Below the pieces are notes generated by a model that was not told the DNA's origin, did not search any database, and worked only from the letters and a program-made list of their open reading frames with translations. Below are positions 39,218 through 51,150 of a stretch of DNA of 64,000 nt, piece after piece. The DNA comes from Cytidiella melzeri (lineage: Eukaryota > Basidiomycota > Agaricomycetes > Polyporales > Irpicaceae), in the NCBI GenBank assembly GCA_022592445.1, contig JABYQR010000038.1, forward strand, positions 62,001 to 126,000, written 5' to 3'. Position 1 is the first letter of the stretch, and every line of letters starts with the position of its first letter. The position numbers were made by a program, and so were the translations under genes.

Positions 39218-40836
39218 TTAGGAGCTGAAATGGCTCCACTTTGAGTCAAAGGAATTCTGTTGGCACGGTGAGCGAAGTATATATCCACAAACCCAAGTAA
39301 GTGGCTTACCTTCGCCAGAGCCTCCTGAATAGCCAGTTGCAGCTGCCGATGCTCGCCAAAGAAACTTCTGAACCCAGGTACACGACAGGAACAGTCTGGC
39401 CTCCCACGGTGATTCCTGCAGTCGTAGCACCCATTGGCATAAAAGGATCCCCGCAGCTGATCACCTCTGCCAGAAAAATCCAGCGCGACGGAGACCAAGT
39501 TCTTGTAGTCGTGTTCAGCGACTACTTCTTTCCACAGCGATAAGGGAAAGCGTTGATAAAGCTCCTTCGCTATCGTGACCCGGCAGGTGTGAACATGTTT
39601 CAGAAGCTGGATGTATATTTCTGCGGAGACGTCTTCCATTGCCCAGCTATACATGTCAGTCACCTTCTTGGGCTGGTCCAGCTGAGCCGCGAGGGTGGCA
39701 GCTTTACGCGCCTCGTCTATCCACCCCCATTTCATGGATATGAGATAGACAAGAAGAGGGTCCCGGTGCAATTCCGCGATGTATTGCTCCTTGATGAGAG
39801 CCATGACCTTCTGGACCTCGTATTTTTGTGCTAGCTGCATTATCGCATCCAGCTGACGGAGACCGCCCTTGGGTTCAACGCGAGCACAGGGATAGCAAAG
39901 GCGTACCAGACCGTGCAGGGTGTACGCGTCAGCGTCGACCTCATAAACCGTGCTTTCTGAGCCTGAAGCCTGAGACTGATCCGAAGCAACTGCGAGCAGC
40001 TGCTCACCAGCAGCCAGACGGATGATGAGGTGGTGCGCGGAGATGTTGACGCCGTCGCGAGAGCGTAGAATAATGTCGGTATCCGAAAAGACTTCTGTCG
40101 GGTCGGCGTCCCATGAACGACTAAGCGCTTCGCAGAAAGCTGTGTTCGACGAGTCGGGTTTGCTAGGATCTACTGGGTCAATGAAATTGACCGTAGGGCT
40201 TGGCGTGGATCCCAAGAAGTAGAGGAACCGGAAGTATGTGCCAGCGGACATACTCGCCATCTCGTCCACGTAGCTCGCACCCGCCAGCGTAAAGCCAAAC
40301 CGGTTCTCCTCAATGTCTTTGGTCCAGACGACTTTCTTTTTCCATTCTTCCGCAGCCATCCTTGCCTCGTCCTGCAGCTGAAGGCGGCATGCGGTGGCGA
40401 AGATCGAAAGGGTGTGCTGAGGAATGAAGAGACGCCAAGCGGACCGCAAAACGTCTGCTGCCACGTCAAGCTGGTACTTGAGCGCAGCCTCGAGCATCTG
40501 CTCCACCAGTTTTCGATCCGTCAGAGGCGGGTCCGCGACGGGGTATAGTAGGCGTAGCAGTGCATCAAAAGTTACGCTGTCTTCCGTGACTCGAATACGG
40601 TCCTCAATTGCAATATCCAGTGTCGTAGTTTGGGAGGGCTGCGCGAGGAAGAACATGTCATTGAAGAACGCAGAAGCGATAGAGAGCGTGCTTTTATGCA
40701 AGTGGAATTCGACGTTGTCGGCAGACTGGAACACAACGTCCGCACTTGGGAGGTTAAAAGGCGCTCCCGCAGTTGCTGCTGCTCCAGAAGTAGCTTTGGG
40801 GAGTTTTTCCTGAGACGTAGAGGATGTCATGGTCAT
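39218..40836 (-). CDS. BTB/POZ domain protein, paralog 3 (521 aa)
   Basis: Two exons (40836-39310 and 39256-39218) give 521 residues. The first BTB unit starts at FNLPSADVVFQSADNVEFHL and includes KSTLSIASAFFNDMFFLAQP; the second starts DTDIILRSRDGVNISAHHLI. Between and after them are helical BACK-like segments (EMASMSAGTYFRFLYFLG, AMEDVSAEIYIQLLKHV). A C-terminal Cys cluster CYDCRNHRGRPDCSC (Cys 470, 473, 482, 484) may bind zinc. BTB proteins usually dimerise or bridge to Cul3 ligases; expanded families with unknown targets are common in agaricomycetes. The frame is intact. It is closest to paralog 4. Confidence 0.85.
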
Positions 40837-41561
40837 GGTGGTCCGCTGAGGTAGTAGACCACAAAAAAAACTCGAATCAGACCCAGAGCTCTCATGATAG
40901 TTGATGTACCTTCTAACATTTTGTTTCGAGGTACGAGGGATGGTGATTCAAGGACCTGTTGCTACATATATCCGTCAGGCCTAACTGCGTCATGTACACA
41001 ACTGCTAAATGCTTACACAAATTGCGACGTCTCAGCCTCACAGCAGCGCCGCCGGCTTGACTTTCCTGTCGATGTCCAAGCGTGAGGTTTTGCAGAGCCA
41101 GCACAGACGTGATGGTACAGGAGTAATACTGCATGCAAGCCAAACGTACTACGCGACGGCACAGCAAATGCATGGCGAACTCAGGCAGGCCGGGCAGTCA
41201 CGGCGTTGTGTAAGAGTGTCATAGCATATGCAGTCATTGTGCAATCCCCGCATGCACACCGGGACTCCAATTTTATACATGTTGTACAAAATAGCTATCG
41301 CCGACTGTGGAGTGCTATCTGATCGCGGGTGGATGTCAGTACACAAGAACCAATCGGCCATGTTTCTTGCGCTAACATACAAGTATGCGATTGACCTAGT
41401 ATTGGTAGTAAAATTGTGAATGATATGTTCGAGTATGTCTGGCAATTTCTACTCCGTACGATGTACTTATGTCCCAAGCATCATCACACGCATGTTGGTT
41501 TAAACTCGGATGCCGGAGAAACAGCATCCCCTCCTACTGAAGCGTGGATAATGTTTCTGAT
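40837..41561. other. Intergenic, promoter of BTB paralog 3
   Basis: No supported gene; only short domain-free open stretches. Confidence 0.5.
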
Positions 41562-43165
41562 TCATGCGTTAACGCCATTGAACTTCATCTCGAATGGAAC
41601 CTAGAGAGAAATCAGCGAAGTACCATACAAGAAGTATTCAAGAGTTTGACCTTTGAGGTAGCCGCTTTAATCGCTCCCTTGAATCGTACATAGGCAGCAT
41701 ACTGTTGGTTCAGTACGGATTCCTGACATCGGCAGCCTGGTTTAGGTCGATTGATACACTCATAACAGGAGTGTTCTCGGATGTACTTCGCGCCTATCAG
41801 AGGGATCCCTGCAGTGATAACTCCGTTGAATTCACCTGCCACGAGCTTCCATTGCTGATTTTTGTCGTAGATATGGGTGGGAAGCGAGTCGACTGCTTCC
41901 GATGAGGCGATTTTGCATTGATGGACATATTTAAGCAGCTGAACGTATATCTCTGCGGAGATATCCTCCATTGCGCTTGTGTAAACGTCAGTCACGCACG
42001 CGGGTTGTTCCAGGTCGGATATGAAGGCGGCAGCCTTCCGTGCTTCGTCAACCCACTCCCATTGCATGGCAAAGAAGTAGCAAAGAATGGGATTTTCGGG
42101 TAACAGGGAAACACACTGGTCCTTGATGAGATCCACCACGCTCTGAATCTCGTACTTCCGTGCTAGTCGCATTACCGCATCCACTTGGTGAAGGCCGAGG
42201 CTAAAGTCGACGCGAGCAAGTGGATAGCAAAGATGTAGGAGAGCACGCAATGTAACCGCAACAGCATCTACGTGGTAAGTCTTTGGACTAGAGCTCGAGG
42301 GCCGCGTGAGCAGACCCGTGGCGGAGGCCAAGAGGATGACCAGGCGATGTGCAGGCACATCGACGCCATCGCAGGTTCGCAGAATGATATCGGATTCGAC
42401 GTCTGGGACAGGGAAGGGCGCAGTATGCACAGCATTGGTGTTGGGATATTTCAATCCAGATTGAAATAACCCAGAGAGGTTCCACATTCTCAGCACCGAT
42501 GGGTCCCTTGGTTCAACAAAATTTACCGGGCCGTTCACTGTGGTGCGCAGGAAGTAGAGGAGACGGAAGTATGTGCCTGCGGACATACTAGCCATCTCGT
42601 CTGTGTAGCTCGCACCTTCCAGCGTACGGCCAAAGTTAGGTTCCATCCTGTCTAAGCTCCAGGATTTCGTAGCTTTCCATGCCTCTGCAGCCATCTTCGC
42701 CTCATCTTGGAGGTGAAGACGGCATGCAGTAGCGAAAATCGAAAGGGTGTGCTGAGGGATGAATGGCTGCCACGCACGTCGCAGAGTGTCCGTTGCCTCC
42801 TTCAGCTGATACTTGAGCGCAGCCTCGAGCATTTGCTCTACCAAAATTCGATCCGTTAGAGGAGGGTCGGCGACGGGGTACAGCAGACGAAGTAACCCGT
42901 CGAACGTCTCGCTGTTCTCGGTGATCGGAACACGTTCGTGAGACGGGGTGGTCTGCGTTGTAGCCTCAGAGGGCTGTGTGAGGGAAAACATGTCATTGAA
43001 AAACGGAGATGCGATGGAGAGTATGGGCTTGTGCAAGTGGAACTCGACGTTGTCGGCGGTTCGAAACACAACGTCGGCACTTGGAAGATTGAAAGGAGCT
43101 TTCGCAGTCGTTGCTACCGTATGACTTGGTTTGGGATCTTCAGTCTGAGCAGTAGAAGATGCCAT
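41562..43165 (-). CDS. BTB/POZ domain protein, paralog 4 (517 aa)
   Basis: Two exons (43165-41651 and 41600-41562) give 517 residues. The start was set at 43165 (MASSTAQTED), matching paralog 3; an in-frame upstream extension to 43309 lacks similarity. BTB unit 1: FNLPSADVVFRTADNVEFHL, SIASPFFNDMFSLTQP. BTB unit 2: DIILRTCDGVDVPAHRLVIL. The Cys cluster CYECINRPKPGCRC (467, 470, 478, 480) and the 13-codon last exon correspond to those of paralog 3. The intact frame suggests a working gene; targets unknown. Confidence 0.86.
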
Positions 43166-43412
43166 GGTTAACGCGCTGTGGTGGTAGATAACAAGATCAA
43201 CAGACGAGCGGCAGATATGGTCACGGTGTGTTTTAAAGGTGTACCTGATTAGGGGACATGTGCGCATCACCGACGCGCTCCTGAGAACATTACCGTGCTC
43301 GTTTCCCAAGCTTCGCAGTACTTATCAACGTATCTCTTTGATCACTCTGACGAGCTCGAGTATCGAGTACACGGTGCACAATTTGTCTGCGCTCATATTT
43401 AAATGTCACAGC

Positions 43413-44788
43413 TCATTGATAAACCCGGACTGCGTTGAACTGCCAATACGCGTTGACAAACGCACTGGGATTATCGTTCACAAAATCTACGCAACAGATA
43501 TCGTTAGTCAACGTAATATGAAGGCTTTACTTCACGAACCAACGCAGCTACCGGAACATCCCGCTCCGTTGTAGACAGACGCTTGGCCTGCCCAATCTCC
43601 ACCTGGCAAGTTCGGTGAGTCAGGTACCGCGAGTTCTGTTCTTTGCAGTACGCACAGAATGTCAGGTCAATAATGATGTTGTTTGCGTCAAATGCAGATG
43701 CGATGTTGCAGGACGTATTCGGGAAAAGCGCTGTTGGGGTGCCCTGTAGTCGAGAACATATCACTATCAGAGATGTGCATTTTGAAAGTACAGAGTAGAA
43801 TCATACCCAATTATCGGTGTCGATAGAGCCCGCGCCACTCTTGAGATCATTTGGAATATTCCCAGCGCTGCGTGGCCAGAACCAAATCTTGATGAAACTG
43901 GTAGTGCGTTCCATCGCATAGAAGCCACCTCCGCCCGAGTTGAACGAAGGTCCATAGCTGCTGGTCGTTGATGCTTGCACGCCACACCCAGAGTTTCCGT
44001 CCGTGTTGACGTCGCAATTATTGCCCGTTGGATTTCCGGTCATCGTCCGGCTCGTGGGCATACTGCAAGTCGCACCCGTATGCAAGCTCATGAGATTTGG
44101 CGACTGGTCGTTCACGCCTTCCACCCTACGACGCGTCATTCAGAAGCTGTTTCAACGGTAGAATGTCGAGTTACTCACTTATATAATCGTGAGAGTGCAA
44201 AGAATGTGACAGCCATATGTCAGCATACGCAAGGTGACATCTTCACCGCACTTACGATGTCAATTTCGCCACCGTTCGGCCAGTTGCTTTCATCCGTCTC
44301 CCACGCAGCAGGCCATGTGCCGCAGCCTTGAGGCATGTGGACGATATCGAAGCTGTGATTTGAGAGGTTACTACCATTCACGTGTTGAGTTATCAGAATT
44401 CGAAGGAGGACGTACACTGTTACATGGGTGGTGTATGCCTTCACGCTCTTGATACGAACACTGTTGCGTCCGGGACCGCTGGCAGAAAGCGTGGTGGTGT
44501 GATCCGCGCGCAGGACTAGCGTGTTGCCCTGGGCATAGGTCAAGTTCTGCGCCACGGCGGTAGCCTGATTAACATAGTTACTGTAGCAATGGATGGTCGT
44601 CAGCACCCGAAGCCGTCGACTGAAGCTACAACTTACACACGGCCACCAGTGGGGTCGGCAATAGCTTCGTGTACAAAACCGCTCAAGAAACTGGCTCCGA
44701 CAAAATTGTCGGACAGGCCATAGGTGGCGGCGAGTGCCGTAGGGATCAACGGACAGGCGATGAGTGTGGCAAAGGTCACGACGTGCAT
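43413..44788 (-). CDS. Secreted GH16 family glucanase (endo-1,3(4)-beta-glucanase-like)
   Basis: Seven exons: 44788-44637, 44580-44416, 44352-44256, 44124-43807, 43743-43656, 43602-43540 and 43486-43413, about 318 residues. A signal peptide (HVVTFATLIACPLIPTALA) precedes TYGLSDNFVGASFLSGF. SVRIKSVKAYTTHVTV, then FDIVHMPQGCGTWPAAWE, lead to the catalytic block NGGEIDI/VEGVNDQSP, with both acidic residues visible. ATCSMPTSRTMTGNPTGNNC and a closing FVNAYWQFNAVRVYQ match the family. It would hydrolyse beta-1,3/1,6-glucan outside the cell. The exon 3/4 join is odd: with the only GT donor (44255) and nearest AG acceptor (44126) one extra G remains, which would shift the frame just inside the catalytic motif. 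Confidence 0.82.
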
Positions 44789-46428
44789 GCTGGGGGTATG
44801 TCCGAGAGGATGGGGGCCGTTGGAAGGATGCGCAATCATCCATGTTCCGTATGTTTTTATATGCGTAACGGTCTCAGCTGCATCTTTTGAGCCACATTGC
44901 GCTATATGTCATGCGATGAAATGCAGATGTTCTGTATCGCATGACAACAGTAGGCGTAGGTCCGCAGGATCTGTATGTCGCGAGAGAAGATGCTTACCGC
45001 AGTATCACTGGCTGCATGATCCATAACGCCCGGAAGACTTGAGCATCTTGCATGCGTACCAACTTGGCACGGGATGTCTGGATTTCAAAAGTTGCAAGAG
45101 AGGCTGCCAAAGAGAGCTGATATGATCAGTGTCTATCAAGCTCAGCATCACAGGTGAGGAAGGTCTGATCTACGGTGCTGTCGCTTCCACGATACACTAG
45201 AAGTCAGCCGGCGCTGTGCGTGGTAGCGCGTCGAGCTCAAGCCGAGCACCGGAATGTATCCTTGGGAACATAACCTAGCCTTGTGATTGCAAGATCAGAC
45301 CGCTGAACAAGTACAAGGCATAAAGACCAACCGTACAACGTCCGAAATTAGCGCGACAGCAGTAAGCACTGAGTATGTTTGTCGCGATAACATACAGAAG
45401 TGTCGCACGGTTTAGAAATTGGCACCAGGATCGCATGGTTGTCGATGACTAGGGACAATGTCAGCAGACCCTGTACCCGAAGACCGGTAGCTGAGAACGT
45501 CTTCTCTCTACACCACGACAGAAACGTGTTGTGGCGCTTGGACGACTCGGATGCAAAACATTGTATGCACTCGTTTGTAATCTGTTCTGCGCTCTGAAAA
45601 TTCCGAGGTTGAATGTCAGACGAGCTTCGGAGCGGCTCATGTTGTATCATATGCTTACCTTCGCAGCGCCGCACTCGCATGGCCAGCGGACTTACCATGC
45701 GGAATTGCGGCAGTAATGGGAGCACCGTGGCGTAACGTGAGGGAAGAGGACATGCAGGTTCACCGGTGCAGCATGGGCCCAGGGCTAAAGATACAGCAAA
45801 GTCTGGCTTGAGCATCGCTACAAATGGTTCGAGAGGAGAATATAACGAGCGAGCTTGCGAATCAGATATCAGGTTCATAGTGTATGTCTCTGAATGTAGG
45901 GTGGAAGTGAGACGACATCAACAAATATTGGATAGAATCTAAAATACTCACCAAATACATCGCAAGCATCAATGCTTGATACTGCTCTGCTGTGTGCATT
46001 CAAGCTCACCGCCAACCTACTTGAGTTGCGTCGCTGAGTGCCAGTGCCAACGCAGCTGTTAGCTGGTCGAAAACCACGCAGATGCTAGTCGAACCGTGTA
46101 TCCGACGACTGAATTCAACGAGTATCAAGGGCATTGAACAGCTATGTTTCGCTGCAGAGACTGAGACAGCACATAGCACATCTGAACTTGAAGGATGGTC
46201 GCCGTCATGACCAGGAAAATGCTGGCACAGAGGCTCACGGTCGGAGTGGGAAATACATATTGGCGCATCACCGACTGATGCGCCGATTTTGTGCCGATCA
46301 TCTCAACCTTAGCCATGCGCGTCTCTGAAGTCCATCTTAAATCAAACGCTGTAGTAGAGGTTTGTTCTGCTAAGGCATGAGCTAGGTACAAATATAACTG
46401 ATCATCCATATTCTCTCTATATAGCCAC
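44789..46428. other. Intergenic with decayed minus-strand stretches
   Basis: Minus-strand open frames at 45348-45878 and 46125-46408 have hydrophobic segments (for example TVSLCASIFLVMTATILQV) but do not join into a gene. The second begins M-D-D but has no CaaX end, so it is not called a pheromone. A decayed membrane protein gene is possible. Confidence 0.35.
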
Positions 46429-47305
46429 ATGGAACCCGCAGAGGCCGCTACTTCGGCTCCACCGAGGGGCAGAGGACGAGGAAAGTCTCGAGGAGGTCTT
46501 GGCAAGTACCTCCGAGCTCGAGGGCGAGGCGGAGGAAGAGGCCGTCCAGCAGAGTTCCACAAACGTCTTTTACTTGAAGGAGAACAAGAACAAGAAGTAG
46601 ACGAAGAAGAGCAGAAGGAACTCGCTCGAAAATACGCTCGACGGCAGCTTGGCACGAATGCAGATCGATACGCCGAGTCGGACCCGGAACTCGACTCTGA
46701 CGGTCAGTAGTATATCTCTGTTAGACCAGAAAGCATCTAACGCGTCTTTATGTAGGAGAGCCTATAGTCGAACCAGAAGTAGACCTTTCGTCCTTCTTGG
46801 AGCGCCAGCGATTGTCAGATTTACCGTCTGTTACGTCCCCACCTCCGGAAGACGAAGATGGAATTGACCACAGTCTTGCGCATCTGACTACTGGAAGAAA
46901 TGCTGCTGAAAATTCCAGAAAAGGGAAGGCTCAACAGATCAGTTGGGATAATTCTTTCGAAGAGTTGAGCCGGGAAAAGGCAGCCGCAGAAGCTACGCGA
47001 GGTAATCGCCGTCGTATACGTTGTTGATTTTTTGCGGTTACTGAACGATACTCGCAGAGCTAAAGGCAAGATTCAAGGCGAAGACGGAAAAGCAACGTGC
47101 GCAAGGTGGAAGCCGACCAATTCCACGCAGTACAGGAGGTATTGTCTAGCTTCGTCTTCATCACTGGGATGTTGATTCGATATTTCTCATAGGGAAAACA
47201 GAGAAAGTATATATCGAGGCACCTGCGCTTCCTACGGAGGACCCACCGCCACCTCAGAGTGAGAAAGAGAACATGGAAGACTTCTTAGACGATCTTCTTG
47301 GATGA
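46429..47305 (+). CDS. Acidic RGG-rich protein of unknown function (237 aa)
   Basis: Four exons (46429-46702, 46756-47001, 47058-47138, 47193-47305) give 237 residues. The N-terminus has an Arg/Gly-rich segment (PPRGRGRGKSRGGLGKYLRA), typical of nucleic-acid-binding tails. Acidic and charged helical stretches follow (EGEQEQEVDEEEQKELARKY, PEVDLSSFLERQRL, NSFEELSREKAAAEA). The C-terminus is short and acidic (MEDFLDDLLG). No signal peptide or membrane segment, so probably nuclear or cytoplasmic. I do not recognise the family. TATATAG lies just upstream of the start. Confidence 0.72.
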
Positions 47306-48736
47306 AATCAGCCATGGTGGCTGGGGTCACTGTCGTTCGACAGGACTGCGATCCAACGGTGAATATCTACTCCATGTCTGGTTTAAGTGTCTTCGTTCAG
47401 TTTTTGTTAGGTATATTATTGCGAGGTTTCACCTAGCGTCACTCGCCTTACGGACATTGCAACTCAAAGTGTATCATATCAACGTGCTCACAAGCAGGCT
47501 GTACGAGTACCAATCGAGGCTTTTTTCTTTGTATAATCTCGGGTGCATCACAGCGGAACTAACACGCTGAGTCCCTGTTACACTCGCGCCGTCATTTTTT
47601 GCCCATGCATTCACGACTCTGCTATTGCCTCCTATGCTGACCGATCGATCAGTGTACCCCGTCTCATGCTCAAGTCACAAAGGTTCATCTGGGTCCATTA
47701 ACCACGCACCATGTCAGCATGGACCCCTTTGGCCTGCGCCAGATGCCATGAGCTCATAATACTGGCCGCATCGCGATACCACGACAAAGAAACCTTGCAT
47801 CTCTGGAGCACGTGATATACCTCTCCGAAACGTCTACAAGTCATGCGTGCATTCCTGCTGGCTACCTCGTCCTTCTCCATTGAAAGGTGCTGTACCGCGT
47901 TCATCTATGTAGTCCATGAACTGACACGCTTTTTTGCACCGTTTGCACACTATGGCAGTGTCATGCCCCCACACGTGATCACAGAGGTGTACCCTCTGAT
48001 TGTTTGGGCTCTTGACACCCAAACTGATCAAACATGCTCTTACAGAGCAATGAAGGCAGGGTCAATCCGCTTCAAAATTTGTTTCACGCTGGACACGCGA
48101 AATTGGGCATGATCTCCGCAGGCTATGGGTTCACACAGAGCGAAGTGGATGCGTCAGGTAATGTCACCCTCAGCACCGCTGAGTTCTGTCGCAGCCACAT
48201 GGGAAAGATGATATCGCACGAAAAAAAAAATATCAAATCAATTGATAGTTAGGCTGGCCCGCCTGCGATTCCAGAAATCCTACGATGGAATAACACAAGC
48301 AAGGAGGAACGAGCTGGAGACATCCGATATCGTGTGAGTCGTAAATACTTGTATAAGTTACTGACGAGAGAGTGCTAAGGCTACAAATCACTGCTACGTT
48401 TGACGACTCGTTATTGGGCGTGACAGACCTGCAGAGCAGGTAACTTACAAGAAAGGGCGCATGTCATCAATTGATGATGCGCGCGGAAAGAAACGCAATT
48501 CTAGAATTGGGTTAGCAAGTGAGTCGCGCTCGAGAAGGGTATGACTTACCTGACTAAGGCAGATTGTTTCCAACAATAAAACGAATGGAAGCCGACCGTG
48601 CGGAGGGCGAAATAGAACATAGCGAAGAGCGATCCGAGCAAAGGAATATGGGTGGTACTATCGCAGAATCGAGTCAGATGAACGTCACTGGCGATCAAGC
48701 GTACACGGACTTACGGATTGCGGCTGTTTGGCTCGA
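47306..48736. other. Intergenic, left edge of the mating locus; no gene
   Basis: A plus-strand frame at 47843-48112 has no domain or exon partner and is not called. Nothing else seen. Confidence 0.45.
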
Positions 48737-48916
48737 CTAAGCAATCACACAGTAGGAGTAAGTGGAATTGTTCGAGATGTGCTCGTACTCGAGGGGTATT
48801 GACGAGAGATCATCGGCTTGCTCCCATCCAGCAAAAATTGGTACGGTCTCCGGTGAATGTGAGGGGGACCCGAGAGACAAAGAGTGAGTCTCGAATGTGA
48901 TAAATGTGTCTGACAT
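48737..48916 (-). CDS. Mating pheromone precursor 1 (59 aa, CaaX = CVIA)
   Basis: A single exon encodes 59 residues beginning MSDTFITFETHS and ending EYEHISNNSTYSYCVIA. The terminal CVIA is a CaaX farnesylation box, and E-H eleven residues before the CaaX Cys is the usual basidiomycete cleavage position. The predicted mature peptide is ISNNSTYSYC, farnesylated and carboxymethylated. Ser/Pro-rich middle and acidic run before the cleavage site are typical. A TATAAATA lies ~130 bp upstream. It belongs with precursors 2 and 3. At under 60 codons it is easily missed. Confidence 0.88.
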   Translation of the reverse strand: MSDTFITFETHSLSLGSPSHSPETVPIFAGWEQADDLSSIPLEYEHISNNSTYSYCVIA

Positions 48917-50793
48917 GTTTGTTGGAAGTCGAGGAGGTTGAAAAGTTGTTGCTGGGTGCTAGTAGAGGCTAGCGAAAACGAAGTACTCTCAGAGTAGGCG
49001 AAGGTAAAATTTCTAAAGAGCAACATGGCTAACTGAGTATACCCGATATTTATACTCATACCCGTCTGGTCAGAACAGTCAGGATGCCTGGCTACCATTG
49101 TGGGTGAACGCAGCATGGGCGCTATTGGACTACAGTGAGGCGTTTACTCTGTTTGCGCTTGTTTGTGCACATAGTATCCTGCCGCCGCACAGTGCGCACA
49201 CCTCGATGAACATCGTCCTCGACATGCAGTCCAGCTTTCCTCACGCAATTTATTGGCAGTCTCGATTGCGTACAAGTCTGCTTCAGCTAGTTTTAAGCCG
49301 GTGTCTGCATTTTGACAACATTTGATGACTACAGAATCATAGTGCTCTCACTGAACCAGGCTATCCTAGTAGCAGGCTCTCCAGTCATTGTTCGCAAGCT
49401 GACGTCGAGTTTGGTTGTGCTTCTGTGTGAAACCCTGCTTTCACAATGCGCCGACAGATAAGAGTACGAACGACGTCCACTCACAATATACAAAGTAAGT
49501 TCGAGGTAAGTGAATGCGTCCAGAGCCACGCTAACCCCGCTCATTGTCAAGGCTTACTGTGCGAGCTCATAGTTCACGTCAAGATGTTCACACCGGCACT
49601 TCGCACTATCGAAATGGTCTATTGTCGTGACATACGACAGCGCATTGTACCGAGTACGGCTGTTTCTCTACGTGCGTCCGCCTTTCCCTCAAGTTCATGT
49701 CGAGACTCGTATACTGATACAGGATCAGTTCATCGACGAAATCCTGACATGCATGAACGCTCCGAGGCTCGTTTGAATATTGCAAGAATGAACAATTTCC
49801 AATTAAACAAGTGTCCCAGCTGTCCCCGCTAGACAATGCGGAAGACTTGGGCTCATTGCTGTGCATGCCGACACTGGAGAAACAATGACACCACCGGAAA
49901 ACACACGCATCGAGCGACGTCTCACTGTTCTCATATACTACTGATTATTCCTTGTTCTCCATAGGCTGACAATGATGGATAAGCTAGTGTCGATGTTCGC
50001 CTCTCCCATTAACTTTCAGGGTTCCCGCATACCAGGTTCGCTGTGTAAATGTCTGCACGTCTTGACCAGTTGTGCTTATGTTCTTGTTTACCACACTTAT
50101 AGCTTATGAAGTCCGATGCATGGGCTGGAGCAGTTACTATCGTAAATCATCCCATCCTCCTGCACACGCACTGAGTGATGTAACAAGTCGTAACGATTGG
50201 AATAACTGTCACAAATAATAGTACAGCACTTCAACGACATACAGCTACTCTGTTAGCTCCCTGATGTTGCCAGAGTACGCAGATACAAAATCTATGTCAC
50301 AGACGAATAATCATGATGCTCGCAAGCGGGCATGAGGTCGTGATGCTAGAAGTACACATAAATAGACCAATGATACAGATGTGTGTAGCCGGACAATGAC
50401 GAGCTCGCCAGGTCTGCCGTACTAGACGTCAATAAAGTCAATTTAGGAGCGAAGACGCAAAGACTGACCAACGCCGGAAGAATATATACCATTGCAACAC
50501 GGAGGGTGTGCAGTCAACAGAGCTATTGAGAAGAACACTTCGTAAGACGACGAGTCTAAGTGCAAACTGTCAATGCTACTCACATAAAGATAATGGGGGC
50601 GCAATGCGAATAAAACTTGAAGGAGTGGCGTGTGCTGGAAGACGAGAGGAACGAATACGAATGTCCCCGGCAGATAGATATAGTAGGTGGCGAGGTTTGG
50701 GAATGCTAACGCAAATGTTCTAGTTGATTGTGTGATACACAAACCAATGAAGATGACTCACGTTTGGTTTACGCGAGAGGGAGATGTCAGCCC
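48917..50793. other. Intergenic within the mating locus; no gene
   Basis: Apart from the TATA box of precursor 1, I see no supported gene. Both strands were read for short CaaX-ended frames without further hits. Confidence 0.45.
49047..49054 (-). promoter_or_regulatory. TATA box of pheromone precursor 1
   Basis: TATAAATA on the minus strand, about 130 bp before the ATG at 48916. Confidence 0.5.
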
Positions 50794-50997
50794 TTAGGCG
50801 ATGACACAGTAGGAAAAGGTACTGTTATTGCCTCTGTGCTCCATATCGACTGGAACGCCGTAGTCGAGGTCGGCAAACTCAACCTCTTTCTTCGAGGCAG
50901 AACGACGACGCCGATGAGACTTGTGACGAGGAGCGGAGGAGGGCAATGTACGAGTAGTGGTGGCGCTTGTGACGATGGTGATGGTAAAAGTATCCAT
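50794..50997 (-). CDS. Mating pheromone precursor 2 (67 aa, CaaX = CVIA)
   Basis: A single exon gives 67 residues: start MDTFTITIVTSATTT, a basic stretch RHKSHRRRRSASKK, then EVEFADLDYGVPVDMEH and the end RGNNSTFSYCVIA. CVIA is the CaaX box; cleavage after E-H would release RGNNSTFSYC, nearly the same as precursor 1. A TATAAAT lies ~150 bp upstream. The basic run in the pro-region is unusual among the six precursors. Confidence 0.87.
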   Translation of the reverse strand: MDTFTITIVTSATTTRTLPSSAPRHKSHRRRRSASKKEVEFADLDYGVPVDMEHRGNNSTFSYCVIA

Positions 50998-51143
50998 TGC
51001 GGCGAAGATGGTAGTGATAGTGCTCAGGCGGGGGATACTGTGTCCAAATGCCGCATTGGGGAGCAGGGTAACGCAGAGGGGGAGGGGGGAGGGGGCAACT
51101 CGAATGAGGTTGACACAGAGTGCATGGGAGGTCGCTCTGGGGA

Positions 51144-51150
51144 ATTTATA
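51144..51150 (-). promoter_or_regulatory. TATA box of pheromone precursor 2
   Basis: TATAAAT on the minus strand, about 147 bp before the ATG at 50997. Confidence 0.5.

Noticed and set aside
46125..46408. Minus-strand frame beginning M-D-D near the mating locus
   Set aside because: Ends VQCP without a CaaX box and has a hydrophobic core unlike pheromone precursors.
50340..50400. Plus-strand C-V-A-G-Q followed by a stop
   Set aside because: Five residues after and including Cys, so not a CaaX box, and no upstream M-D-x-F start.
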